64,000 bases of DNA from Neorhizobium sp. NCHU2750 (GTDB taxonomy: Bacteria; Pseudomonadota; Alphaproteobacteria; Rhizobiales; Rhizobiaceae): the NCBI RefSeq assembly GCF_003597675.1, contig NZ_CP030828.1, positions 384,001-448,000 on the forward strand, in the 5' to 3' direction. The notes beneath the pieces are model-generated. The model searched no databases and was not told the origin of the DNA. It saw only the letters and a list, made by a program, of their open reading frames with translations. Below, in pieces: positions 7,814 through 16,175 of the stretch. The translations under genes and the position numbers were made by a program. How positions within the stretch are numbered: the first letter of the stretch is position 1; the number at the start of each line of letters is the position of its first letter.

Positions 7814-9457
7814 TCAACTCAAGATGTTTGCCGCTTGGGAGGTCTTGCGCCCGCTTTCGATCAACGCCCTCGTGTAATCCTCACCGGGATTGAGGAAGAT
7901 CTGTTCGGTCTCTCCCTGTTCGACGATCTCGCCGCGCTTCATGACGATCGTGCGGTCGCAAATTTGGCGTATGACGGCCAGGTTGTGCGAGATGAAGACA
8001 TAGGTGAGATTGAGCTCGGATCGCAGTTGCTGCAGGAATTCGAGTACCTGTGCCTGTACGGATATATCCAGCGCAGAAGTCGGCTCGTCGAGTACAAGTA
8101 GCCGCGGATTGAGTGCGATCGCACGGGCAATGCAGACGCGCTGCTTTTGCCCGCCGGAGAGTTCGTGCGGGTAGCGGTATTTGAATGCCTTGGGCAATTT
8201 TACGATGTCGAGCAGGGCTTCCGTACGCGCCGCGATATCTCTTCCGCTCATATTCGTCTGGATGCGCATCGGTTCACCGATGGCATCGCCAATCGTATGG
8301 CGGCCGTTCAATGCCGAATGCGGGTTCTGGAAAACGAACTGCATGTGACGACGCATCTGTCGCAGTGGTTCACCGCTCAGGCCCGAAATATTCTGGCCAT
8401 CGAAGATCACGTCGCCGGACGTAGGCTCGATCAGGCGCAGCAGCATGCGCGCAAGGGTCGACTTGCCCGATCCACTCTCGCCGACAACGCCAAAGATCTC
8501 GCCGGTCTTGACCGACAGGCTGACGCCGTTCACAGCCGTGAAGGCGCCGCCGGATTGGCTGCGATAGACTTTCTTGAGGTCGATTGCTTCCAGCAGATGG
8601 GCGGGCTTGGCTGGTTGTGTCGTTGCTGCTTCTGCGGCAACTTTCGCCGGCACGGCATCGATATCTGGCACTGCCGAGAGCAGGCGCTGCGTATAGTCGT
8701 GCTGCGGTTGGCTCAAAATGTCCTGCGTCAGGCCTTGCTCGACAATTTCCCCCTTGTACATGACGGCACAACGCTTCGCGACAGTGGCGATTGCGCCGAT
8801 GTCGTGACTGATCATGATGACGGTGAGGTTGAGCCTGTCGACCAGCGAATTGATCAGGTCGAGAACCTGGGCCTGCACTGTGACGTCAAGAGCGGTTGTC
8901 GGTTCGTCGGCGATCAGGATATCCGGCTTGCCCGCAAGCGCCATGGCGATCAGCACGCGCTGGCGCATGCCGCCGGAAAGCTGGTGCGGATATTGTGAAA
9001 ACAGCATGATCGGGTTCGGCAAGCCCACCTGATCCAGCAATTCCTCGGTGTGGGCACGCCGCGCGGCCTTGGAGGAAACGCCCTGACCTGCAGCCCTCTC
9101 ATGTGCCGCGATGACGTCCGAAATCTGTCGCCCGATCGAAAACAACGGATTCAGATAGGTCATCGGATCCTGGAAGATCATCGAAATGCGGATGCCGCGG
9201 ATCTTCCTCCAGTCCTTCTCTGACAGGGCGGTGATATCCTGTCCGTCGAAAATGATCGAGCCGTCGATGACTTTGGAATTTCTTGGTCCGATGCCTAGTA
9301 TAGACCGTACCAGCACGGTCTTGCCTGAACCGCTTTCGCCGACGATGCCGAGCGTATCGCCGCGATTGACGGTGAGGTTTATGCCCTTGAGCACATGCAC
9401 CGGCCCGTCGAACGTACCGATGTCGAGCCGATAGTCCTTGATCTCAAGCAGGGTCAT
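7814..9457 (-). CDS. Oligopeptide-type ABC transporter, fused double ATP-binding protein (DppD-DppF/GsiA type)
   Basis: 547 residues with two complete ABC domains of the peptide/nickel/opine importer family. Each half has Walker A (GESGSGKT and GESGSGKS), an ABC signature (LSGGMRQR and LSGGQKQR), Walker B (LIADEPTTALD and LVLDEPTSALD) and H-loop (MISHD and FISHN). In many operons these halves are separate DppD and DppF genes; here they are one polypeptide as in GsiA. The start overlaps the permease stop by 4 bases (ATGA). Last gene of the leftward operon headed by the AroM-family gene at 13139-13819. Substrate unknown; context suggests a cyclic amide or dipeptide-like compound. Confidence 0.9.
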   Translation of the reverse strand: MTLLEIKDYRLDIGTFDGPVHVLKGINLTVNRGDTLGIVGESGSGKTVLVRSILGIGPRNSKVIDGSIIFDGQDITALSEKDWRKIRGIRISMIFQDPMTYLNPLFSIGRQISDVIAAHERAAGQGVSSKAARRAHTEELLDQVGLPNPIMLFSQYPHQLSGGMRQRVLIAMALAGKPDILIADEPTTALDVTVQAQVLDLINSLVDRLNLTVIMISHDIGAIATVAKRCAVMYKGEIVEQGLTQDILSQPQHDYTQRLLSAVPDIDAVPAKVAAEAATTQPAKPAHLLEAIDLKKVYRSQSGGAFTAVNGVSLSVKTGEIFGVVGESGSGKSTLARMLLRLIEPTSGDVIFDGQNISGLSGEPLRQMRRHMQFVFQNPHSALNGRHTIGDAIGEPMRIQTNMSGRDIAARTEALLDIVKLPKAFKYRYPHELSGGQKQRVCIARAIALNPRLLVLDEPTSALDISVQAQVLEFLQQLRSELNLTYVFISHNLAVIRQICDRTIVMKRGEIVEQGETEQIFLNPGEDYTRALIESGRKTSQAANILS

Positions 9458-10392
9458 CGGTCACGGCTCCTTGGATCGAGAATGTCGCGCAGGCCATCAC
9501 CCAAAAGGTTGAAGCCGAGCACGGTAAGAAAGATCGCGGCGCCGGGGAAAAGCGAATACCACCACCAGTCCGGCATATAGGTTCGGGCGACCGAGATCAT
9601 CGCGCCCCATTCCGGTGCCGGCGGCTGCGCGCCGAGGCCGATGAAGCCCAGGCTGGCGGCCGACAGGATCGCCATGCCCATGTCCATGCTCATCTTGACG
9701 ATGATCGGGGACAGGCAGTTGGGCAGGATGTGATGCCACAGGATCCACGGTGTCCTGGCTCCGATCGAGCGCGCCGATTCGATGAACAGCTCTTCCTTGA
9801 TCGATAGCGTCTTGGCTTCCACCAGACGAACATAGCCCGGCCACCAGACGATGGCGAGCGCCAGAACGCAGTTGGTAATGCCGGGACCGAGTGCGGCGAC
9901 GATCGCCAGCGCCAGCGCAAGGCCCGGCACGGCAAGGAAAAGTTCGGTGAAGCGCATGATTGCGGCACGTACCCAGCCACCACGATAGCCGGCAATGATG
10001 CCGAGCGGTACACCGATCAGTGCTGCAAGCCCGGTGATGACGACGCCGATCCAGAGTGAAGTGCGTGCCCCGATAATCACCCGCGAAAAGATGTCGGCCC
10101 CCATCTCGTCGGTTCCGAACCAATAGGTAGCGTCGGGAGGCAGAAGCTTGGCCGACATGTTGATCGCACCGCTTGCCGCATCGGGATACGGCGCGATTAG
10201 CGGTCCGAAGGCGGCAAGCAGCAGGAACAGCACGACCAGTGTCAGGCCGAGCATGGAGGAGAAGCTCTTGCGGAACATGTGGGCGTAAAGTCGCCACTGC
10301 CGGATCTGGCTTTCATGCCGTTCGCGGAACGTGAGCGGCCGCGAAACTTCCGCCGGGGTATCGATCTGTGGGGTCATGGGCGAAGCCGTCAT
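9454..10392 (-). CDS. Oligopeptide-type ABC transporter permease (DppC type)
   Basis: About 312 residues with the DppC/OppC N-terminal cytoplasmic tail, a first membrane helix near residue 45, an extracytoplasmic loop (LLPPDATYWFGTDEMGADIF) characteristic of DppC proteins, and the EAA motif region (ARSIGARTPWILWHHILPN). The start at 10392 forms a TGATG overlap with the stop of the upstream permease gene, so translation is probably coupled. An open frame extends upstream to 10764, but its extra residues overlap the DppB gene and have no membrane character. Confidence 0.9.
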   Translation of the reverse strand: MTASPMTPQIDTPAEVSRPLTFRERHESQIRQWRLYAHMFRKSFSSMLGLTLVVLFLLLAAFGPLIAPYPDAASGAINMSAKLLPPDATYWFGTDEMGADIFSRVIIGARTSLWIGVVITGLAALIGVPLGIIAGYRGGWVRAAIMRFTELFLAVPGLALALAIVAALGPGITNCVLALAIVWWPGYVRLVEAKTLSIKEELFIESARSIGARTPWILWHHILPNCLSPIIVKMSMDMGMAILSAASLGFIGLGAQPPAPEWGAMISVARTYMPDWWWYSLFPGAAIFLTVLGFNLLGDGLRDILDPRSRDR

Positions 10393-11399
10393 CACGCTTT
10401 CCTGAGACGCGGGTCGATCCAGGCATAGGCAAGATCGACGAGGGTGTTGGCGACGATGAAGAAGAAACCGATCATCAGTGTCACGCCAACAACGGGCTTG
10501 AAATCGGACGATAGCGCTGAGGAGACGGCGTAGAGCCCGACGCCCGGCCAGTCGAACACGGTCTCGACCAGCACGGTCGAACCGAGCATCCAGCCGAAGC
10601 GCAGGCCGATCATTGCCAGTGTCGGCAACATGGCGTTCTTCAGTGCATAAAGCGCGACGATGCGGAAAGAGGAAATGCCATGGGCGCGTGCGGCGACGAT
10701 ATAGTCCGACTGCAGGACCTCGATCATTTCCGCACGGTTGACGCGCAAGATCGAGGCGAGGCACGGGAAGGATAGGACGATTGCCGGTAGAATGATATGC
10801 TGCAGCGAGACCCAGAAGGTAGAGAACCGGCCGGAAATCAGGCTGTCGATCAGCAGCATGCCAGTGACGGTATCCGGCGGCCGGGTCACGAGCGGAAGAC
10901 GGCCCGACACCGGCAGCCAGCCGAGATCGACGGAAAACAGCAATTGCAGGACGATGCCGAACCAGAAGGCCGGCAGCGCCACACCAGAGATCGAAAAGAT
11001 ACGTGTCATCTGGTCGAGCGGGCCGTCTTTGTAGACGGCTGACAACATTCCGAGAGGCACGCCGACGATGATGCCAAGCGCCATGGCGACGAAGACGAGT
11101 TCCAGCGTCGCCGGCGCATAACGCATCACCTCCTCCAGGACTGGCTGCGTCGAGACGATCGACGTGCCGAGATCCCCGCGAAAGAGATCGCCCATGTAGT
11201 AGACGAATTGTTCTGGCAGAGACTTGTCGAGGCCGTATTCTGTCCGGATCGTGGCGACCATATCCTCGGTGGCATTGGGGCCGGCAACAAGCCGTGCCGG
11301 ATCGCCCGGTGCGACGTTGGTAATGAGGAACGTCAGCGCTGCGATACCGATCATCGTGCCGATCAGCGTCACCAATTTGCGGAAGGCGAATGTCAGCAT
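10392..11399 (-). CDS. Oligopeptide-type ABC transporter permease (DppB type)
   Basis: 335 residues with six predicted membrane helices and the typical DppB features: an N-terminal helix ending in the NVAPGDPA motif, the GLDKSLPEQFVYYMGDLFRGDLGTS stretch (about residues 52-76), and the EAA loop (ARAHGISSFRIVALYALKN). It follows the binding-protein gene across a 97-base gap that contains an intrinsic terminator-like hairpin. It pairs with the DppC-type permease immediately downstream. Confidence 0.9.
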   Translation of the reverse strand: MLTFAFRKLVTLIGTMIGIAALTFLITNVAPGDPARLVAGPNATEDMVATIRTEYGLDKSLPEQFVYYMGDLFRGDLGTSIVSTQPVLEEVMRYAPATLELVFVAMALGIIVGVPLGMLSAVYKDGPLDQMTRIFSISGVALPAFWFGIVLQLLFSVDLGWLPVSGRLPLVTRPPDTVTGMLLIDSLISGRFSTFWVSLQHIILPAIVLSFPCLASILRVNRAEMIEVLQSDYIVAARAHGISSFRIVALYALKNAMLPTLAMIGLRFGWMLGSTVLVETVFDWPGVGLYAVSSALSSDFKPVVGVTLMIGFFFIVANTLVDLAYAWIDPRLRKA

Positions 11400-11418
11400 C
11401 GTCTTCTCCGTTTGTTAT

Positions 11419-11460
11419 AAAAAAAGGCGCATGGCCCGGAACTGGGGGCGGGCCATGCGC
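11419..11460 (-). terminator. Intrinsic terminator/attenuator between binding protein and permease genes
   Basis: On the minus strand GCGCATGGCCCG and CGGGCCATGCGC form a perfect 12-bp stem with a 10-base loop, followed after one C by seven T residues. It sits after the binding-protein gene and before its permease genes. Partial termination here would give more binding protein than membrane components, a common solution in ABC importers. Confidence 0.8.
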
Positions 11461-11496
11461 ACCATTCTGGCTTACAGAGGGGAGGTCAGCCAGACG

Positions 11497-13089
11497 TTAT
11501 TCAGTCTTTACCCACAGCGGATAGAGATCGACTTCGCCGGTGAAGCGCACGGGGCTGAACTGGAAACCCTGCAAATAGTCACGACGGGCCCAGCGGCGCT
11601 TCTGCAGCATGCCGAACACTTCCGGTTGGTCCGCGACGATCTGCGTCTGGATATCGGCATAGAGCTTGGCGCGTTCATCCCAGTTGGACGAGGAGCGTGC
11701 CTTGTCGATCATCTCCGAGACCTGCGGGTTGTCGTAGAACATCATCGCGAAGTACTGACCCCAGCTGTTCTTGTGATACTGGTAGGCAACGGCATCCGGG
11801 TCGGTCGAAACCGGTGTGGTGTAGACCGAGGTCATGGCCGGAGAAGTATCGACTTTGGAGCCGTTGGCCACCATGTTCGGCCACTGTTCCGGCTTGATCT
11901 CGACATTGATGTTGAGCGGCTTCAGGCTGTCCAGCAGCACGAGACCGATACGGCGGGCTTCTTCGAGGCCGGCGACGTGAACATACGGCAGGGTGATGCC
12001 GCCATTGGGATAGGCGGATTTCGCCAGATATTCCTTCGCCTTGGCCAGATCCTTGCGGGGAATGCCAGGTACGTCGATATGACCCTTCATGGCATCCGGG
12101 ATCGGGCTCGTCTCAAGCGTGGCGGCGCCGTTATAGACCTGGATCAGCGCATCGTAATCCATCGCATAGGCGATCGCCTTGCGCAGGTTGATGTCGGCGG
12201 TCGGGCCCTTCTGCGTGTTGAACTTGATGCCGAAAGTGGTCATGCCCTTGTGATCTTCGATAGCAATGCCGGGCGCGCGCTTGATCTGGACATAATCGTC
12301 CGGCGTCAATCCTTCGACGATATCCGCTTCCCCGCGCTGCAGGGCAGCCTTCTGGGCTGCGGGTTCGCGAATGATCTTGTAGATGACGCCTGCGGGACGG
12401 TTGGCATCGCCCTGAGGCCAGCCCTTCCAGTAGTCCGGCACGGCATCGGCTTCATAAAGAACATTCGGCTCCCAGCGGCCGAGCTTGAACGGGCCCGAAC
12501 CTGCTTCATGGTCGGTCAGCCACTTCTGGCCGTAGTCTCCGTCCGCTTCATGTGCCTTCACCTCGGCCGGGTTGACGATATACCACCACGGCAGGAAAGA
12601 TAGGAAGGGCGTGTAGGGAGCCTTCAGGTTGAACTGCACGGTGTAATCATCGACGACGGTGATACCCTCCGGCGCCAGAAAATCCTTGAGCATCCAGGCG
12701 ACGCCCTTGTTGAGCTTAAGGCCGCGCTCGAAGGAGTAACGGACAGCCTCGGCCGTCACCGGGTCGCCATTGTGGAACTTGGCATTATTGACCAGATGGA
12801 AGGTCCAGGTCTTGCCGTCCTCGCTGGTCTCCCACTTTTCGGCGAGCCACGGCTTGATCTCGGCCGGATCGCCCTCGTACTTGACGAGACCGTCATAGAC
12901 GGCCTGCTGCATCATGCGTGTGGACCAGTCGTAGCGGATATGCGGATCGAGAACCGGGATAGCCTGCCGGCCGCCGAAGACGATGACATTGCCCTTGTCT
13001 GTGCGCTCGAAAGCGCTGGCAGGGGAAGCAAGAATCGACGATGCGAGCAGCCCCGCAATTGCAATATTCCTGATGATTTTGCCGAACAT
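11497..13089 (-). CDS. Oligopeptide-type ABC transporter substrate-binding protein
   Basis: About 530 residues of the SBP_bac_5 (DppA/OppA) family. A Sec signal peptide (KIIRNIAIAGLLASSILASPASA) is followed by the mature start FERTDKGNVIVFGG and the family core (VQFNLKAPYTPFLSFLPWW; TSPIPDAMKG; AKAKEYLAKSAYPNGG). Start at 13089, because GAGAGGGAAC lies just upstream and the signal peptide begins there; a longer frame adds 43 residues with no signal-like character. It lies 49 bases downstream of the AroM-family gene and probably shares its promoter. Confidence 0.9.
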   Translation of the reverse strand: MFGKIIRNIAIAGLLASSILASPASAFERTDKGNVIVFGGRQAIPVLDPHIRYDWSTRMMQQAVYDGLVKYEGDPAEIKPWLAEKWETSEDGKTWTFHLVNNAKFHNGDPVTAEAVRYSFERGLKLNKGVAWMLKDFLAPEGITVVDDYTVQFNLKAPYTPFLSFLPWWYIVNPAEVKAHEADGDYGQKWLTDHEAGSGPFKLGRWEPNVLYEADAVPDYWKGWPQGDANRPAGVIYKIIREPAAQKAALQRGEADIVEGLTPDDYVQIKRAPGIAIEDHKGMTTFGIKFNTQKGPTADINLRKAIAYAMDYDALIQVYNGAATLETSPIPDAMKGHIDVPGIPRKDLAKAKEYLAKSAYPNGGITLPYVHVAGLEEARRIGLVLLDSLKPLNINVEIKPEQWPNMVANGSKVDTSPAMTSVYTTPVSTDPDAVAYQYHKNSWGQYFAMMFYDNPQVSEMIDKARSSSNWDERAKLYADIQTQIVADQPEVFGMLQKRRWARRDYLQGFQFSPVRFTGEVDLYPLWVKTE

Positions 13090-13138
13090 TAAGTTCCCTC
13101 TCTCTTTTATAAACGGCTTGTCGACCAGACGGAAAAAA

Positions 13139-13819
13139 TCACAGCATCTGGCGAACGACCCCGGCGACCATTCGGCGCGACAGAAGCACAGGCGCATCGA
13201 CCGAAGCACGCACCGCATCCAGCATCTCCGCCGAATAGCCCATGCAATGCATGACGATCAGGTCGCAGCCTTCCAGTTGCTTTGCCCGCGCGCCCATATC
13301 GTCGCCCGCATAGGGTGATGCCGAGACAAGGCTCGGCTTTCCAGGCAGAACGTGACGCTCTTCGAAATCCTTGACCTGCCGTTCGAGCGGCAGAATGACG
13401 CCGAGCCGGCGGGCAGATGCGGCCAGCGCCTCGACGGTCGAATCGACGATCCGTTGCGCTTCGACGACCAATGTGTTCTTCAATGGCTCGATCCGGGTGC
13501 CGGTGCAGAGCAGAACCACGATGTCGAAGCCTTCGCCATCAATCGCCTGTAAGAGGACGTTGAGCTTTTCTTCCGTGCGAGCCTTGGAGGTGACGATCTC
13601 GTTGCCGTTTTTAAGCCGGGTCGCAAAGGAATGCTCGCCGTCCCGGGCACGCATCGCATCGAGATCGGCATCATCCATACCGTCGAGAACGCCAAATTCC
13701 TGAAATACGATGCGGCCTTCGGGCTGGCCGACCATGATCTCGGCCATCATTTCGGGAACCAAGTCGACGCGGGGCGTCTGACCGATGGTTACGAAGGCGA
13801 TCTTGGATTTGGAAGGCAT
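13139..13819 (-). CDS. AroM-family protein (possible Asp/Glu/hydantoin-racemase-like fold)
   Basis: 226 residues matching the AroM family, whose biochemical role is not established. The family signature GQTPRVD is at residues 13-19. Two cysteines sit in contexts like the two catalytic cysteines of Asp/Glu/hydantoin racemases: Cys105 in VVLLCTG and Cys192 in DLIVMHCMGYS (resemblance noted by eye, inference). It heads the transporter operon, 49 bases before the binding-protein gene, and lies 63 bases downstream of the 20-bp site at 13883-13902. A paralogous AroM domain forms the sensor part of the regulator at 13993-15006, with serine at both cysteine positions. A racemase or isomerase acting on the imported compound is plausible, not shown. 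Confidence 0.85.
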   Translation of the reverse strand: MPSKSKIAFVTIGQTPRVDLVPEMMAEIMVGQPEGRIVFQEFGVLDGMDDADLDAMRARDGEHSFATRLKNGNEIVTSKARTEEKLNVLLQAIDGEGFDIVVLLCTGTRIEPLKNTLVVEAQRIVDSTVEALAASARRLGVILPLERQVKDFEERHVLPGKPSLVSASPYAGDDMGARAKQLEGCDLIVMHCMGYSAEMLDAVRASVDAPVLLSRRMVAGVVRQML

Positions 13820-13855
13820 GCTCGCTCGTCCCCTGCATAGCTGTTATCGGCAGGG

Positions 13856-13902
13856 AGCCTAACGCTCGGATGCGCGCCTTCACTATAGGGTAATGCCCCT
13901 AG
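13856..13902 (-). promoter_or_regulatory. Operator and activator-dependent promoter of the AroM/transporter operon
   Basis: The 20-base site CTAGGGGCA-TTA-CCCTATAG on the minus strand (13883-13902) is followed 21 bases later by TAGGCT (13856-13861), a weak -10. No -35-like hexamer lies at the proper distance, which suggests an activator. The site matches the one at 15025-15044 in 18 of 20 bases, and the 21-base spacing to TAGGYT is identical. Likely bound by the AroM-LuxR protein (inference). Confidence 0.6.
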
Positions 13903-13992
13903 GGCGCCATAATTTCGAGAGGTTTTAGAGACCAAATTTTAGGCGTATCAGATTTTTCACGCAACTTTATTACGCAGTGGCGGCGATTTTGA

Positions 13993-15006
13993 TTATGGAT
14001 GCCCCGCTGCGACAACCATTCTGATCAGGGCATTGGATGAGGTAACTTCCATCTTTGCCATGACGTTGGAGCGATGGATTTCGACGGTTTTAGGACTGAT
14101 GCCGAGTTGGCGGGCGATGGCCTTATTGGACAAGCCTTCAGCAACCAGCGAGAGCACCTGGCGCTCTCGCGGCGTCAGGCGCTGGAGCTTTTCAGAGAAT
14201 TCGACCGGAACCCCTGGCAGAGCGACCGGGTGCGTACCATGCAGCAGCAGACGAATGGCGCTGGCCACGATGCGGCGTGCCAGTACCACGGGCTTGCCGC
14301 TCGCCTTGGCAACGGTCTGCCGGTCTGCCTCGGTGAAGCTCACCGAATTCAGCACTATGATCTCTGAATCGGCCAGATCCACGAGGGCGCTTGCAAGCAG
14401 CCTCTTGTCACCATCCGAAGCGTAGCTGGCAGTGACATTGTAGGGCGCCAGCGCCGGAATATCGAGCTCTTCGATCTGCTGTTGCAAAGGCTGTATGAGT
14501 CCGACGGACGAGCCGTGGGAGGCAAGTGAGATGACCGTCGATTCCATTGCGCGCTGGGCGTTGACGGTGGGGCAGGTGCTCTCGAAATCACGAAAGAGGC
14601 CGGTCGACAGTATGACGACCAGATCGAATTCGTTCGGCTGAAACGCTGCGGCTATGGCTGCCATACGCTCTGCGATGCGAGGCTTGGAGACGACGATGTC
14701 GCTGCCATCGACAAGCCGGGTGACGATGCTGGTCTCACCTGGGCGAACCTTGAGGTCGTTGATCTGCGCTTCAGAAAGGCCATCGAGTGCGCCGATTTCC
14801 AACGCTTCGATCGGCAGGTCGAGGTTTGTCAGCATGTCGTCGATAATGTCAGCGCGGGGCGACTGGCCGACGCTCAGGAACATCACGCGATGGGGTGGTT
14901 CGGCTGCTTCATCGACTGGCGAAGACGGGCGATGGGGGCTCTTCGGCGCGGGCAGGGGATTCAATCCTTCTGATCGTCTCGGCATGTCCGTTCTAGGCAT
15001 GCTCAT
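13993..15006 (-). CDS. AroM-domain/LuxR-type HTH fusion regulator
   Basis: 337 residues. A Pro/Arg-rich N-terminal tail (1-40) precedes an AroM-like domain (about 41-257, with GQSPRAD at 47-53) and a C-terminal LuxR/GerE HTH (about 275-335, LTPRERQVLSLVAEGLSNK then ISPKTVEIHRSNVMAKM). The AroM part aligns throughout with the stand-alone AroM protein next door, but both candidate catalytic cysteines are serine here (Ser134 in VVILSTG for Cys105; Ser221 in IIVLNSVSF for Cys192). This is what an effector-binding domain derived from an enzyme would look like. It lacks an autoinducer-binding or receiver domain. The start has no clear ribosome binding site, and ATG 15006 is only 18 bases from the shared operator; an internal start is possible. 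Confidence 0.85.
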   Translation of the reverse strand: MSMPRTDMPRRSEGLNPLPAPKSPHRPSSPVDEAAEPPHRVMFLSVGQSPRADIIDDMLTNLDLPIEALEIGALDGLSEAQINDLKVRPGETSIVTRLVDGSDIVVSKPRIAERMAAIAAAFQPNEFDLVVILSTGLFRDFESTCPTVNAQRAMESTVISLASHGSSVGLIQPLQQQIEELDIPALAPYNVTASYASDGDKRLLASALVDLADSEIIVLNSVSFTEADRQTVAKASGKPVVLARRIVASAIRLLLHGTHPVALPGVPVEFSEKLQRLTPRERQVLSLVAEGLSNKAIARQLGISPKTVEIHRSNVMAKMEVTSSNALIRMVVAAGHP

Positions 15007-15024
15007 TTTAAAGGCAAGTTCATT

Positions 15025-15076
15025 CTAGGGGCAGTCCCCTATAGGCATCCTTCGTCTCACATGGCTAGGTTCTAGC
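15025..15076 (+). promoter_or_regulatory. Operator and promoter of the DUF917/hydantoinase operon
   Basis: CTAGGGGCA-GTC-CCCTATAG at 15025-15044 contains the perfect dyad TAGGGG-N4-CCCCTA. TAGGTT at 15066-15071 lies 21 bases after it and is a weak -10, matching the layout at 13856-13902. A second perfect inverted repeat, GCTAG-GTT-CTAGC (15064-15076), overlaps the -10. The operator also lies just upstream of the regulator's own start at 15006, so autoregulation is possible. Confidence 0.6.
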
Positions 15077-15095
15077 ACAATATTCGGAGGCAAAC

Positions 15096-16175
15096 ATGAT
15101 CCGTGATTTCGAAGCAAGCGAGATCGATCCGCTTGCCGTTGGTGCCTGGATTCTCGGGACCGGCGGCGGCGGAAGCCCTTATCTGGCGCAGTTGAACCTG
15201 AGAAAACTCTACAAAGAGGGCAAGCGCGTAAAACTGCTCGACCCGCTGGCACTTGATGATGGCGACGCGGTTGCCGTCGTTTCCAAGATGGGGGCTCCGC
15301 TCGTCGGGCAGGAGCGTCTGGTCGATCCGGCCCATCTCGCTCGCGCCATGCAGTTGATGGAAGAATATACCGGCCGCAAGTTCCGTGCGGTGATGAGTGT
15401 CGAGATCGGCGGCGGCAACGCGCTGTCGCCATTCCTTGCTGCGGCCATGCTCGATATTCCGGTCGTCGACGCCGATGCGATGGGCCGCGCCTATCCGGAA
15501 GCGCAGATGACTAGCTTTGCTATCGGCGACCTGCCGATGTATCCGCTCACCCTGGTCGATTGCCGCGACAACGAGGCAATCGTCGCCAAGGCGGCTTCCT
15601 GGAAGTGGATGGAGCGCATCTCGCGCAAGATCTGCACCGAGGTCGGATCAACCTCGGCTACCTGCAAGGCGCCGCGCACCGGCAAGGAAGTCAAGGAATG
15701 GGGCGTGCTCCACACCGTGACCAAGGCGGTCAGCCTCGGTCGTGCGGTACTCGATGCACGCGCTGCCCATACCGACCCGATCGAAGCCGTGTTGGCCCAT
15801 GAGGGTGGCAAGGTTCTGTTCAAGGGCAAGGTTGCCGATGTCGATCGCACCACGACCGGTGGCTTCCTGCGTGGCGCGGCCCAGATTGAGGGCCTAGACG
15901 ATGATCGCGGCTCCAAGGTCGAACTCGCTTTCCAGAACGAATGGGCGGTTGCTTTCCGCGACGGCCAGCCAATTGCCATGACCCCGGACCTGATCTGCCT
16001 GCTCGACACGGTGTCGGGGGAAGCAATCGGTACGGAGACCGTGCGCTATGGTCAGCGCGTGACCGTCGTTGCTCTGCCGGCGCCGGCGGTGCTGACCAGT
16101 CCGAAGGGCCTGGAGCATGTCGGCCCGCGCGCCTTCGGTTATGACCTGGATTTCAAATCGGTGTTTGCAGCATGA
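15096..16175 (+). CDS. DUF917-family protein (S-methyl-thiohydantoin desulfurase-like)
   Basis: 359 residues with the glycine-rich family signature near the N-terminus (LGTGGGGSPYLAQL) and the conserved V-S-x-M-G-A-P (VVSKMGAPLVGQE) and E-I-G-G-x-N (SVEIGGGNALSPF) blocks. The family was long known as DUF917; to my knowledge current domain databases relate it to thiohydantoin desulfurase chemistry. It is usually encoded beside a hydantoinase/oxoprolinase, as here, where its stop overlaps the next start by 4 bases (ATGA). CGGAGG lies 5 bases upstream of the ATG. It probably works with the next gene on a five-membered cyclic imide or thio-imide; the exact substrate is unknown. Confidence 0.85.
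   Translation: MIRDFEASEIDPLAVGAWILGTGGGGSPYLAQLNLRKLYKEGKRVKLLDPLALDDGDAVAVVSKMGAPLVGQERLVDPAHLARAMQLMEEYTGRKFRAVMSVEIGGGNALSPFLAAAMLDIPVVDADAMGRAYPEAQMTSFAIGDLPMYPLTLVDCRDNEAIVAKAASWKWMERISRKICTEVGSTSATCKAPRTGKEVKEWGVLHTVTKAVSLGRAVLDARAAHTDPIEAVLAHEGGKVLFKGKVADVDRTTTGGFLRGAAQIEGLDDDRGSKVELAFQNEWAVAFRDGQPIAMTPDLICLLDTVSGEAIGTETVRYGQRVTVVALPAPAVLTSPKGLEHVGPRAFGYDLDFKSVFAA

Noticed and set aside
11224..12603. 459-codon frame opposite the peptide-binding protein
   Set aside because: Antisense shadow of a well supported binding-protein gene; no ribosome binding site or domain.
13993..15006. Quorum-sensing LuxR regulator
   Set aside because: The HTH is LuxR-type, but the N-terminal domain is AroM-like, not an autoinducer-binding domain, and there is no LuxI synthase gene in the window.
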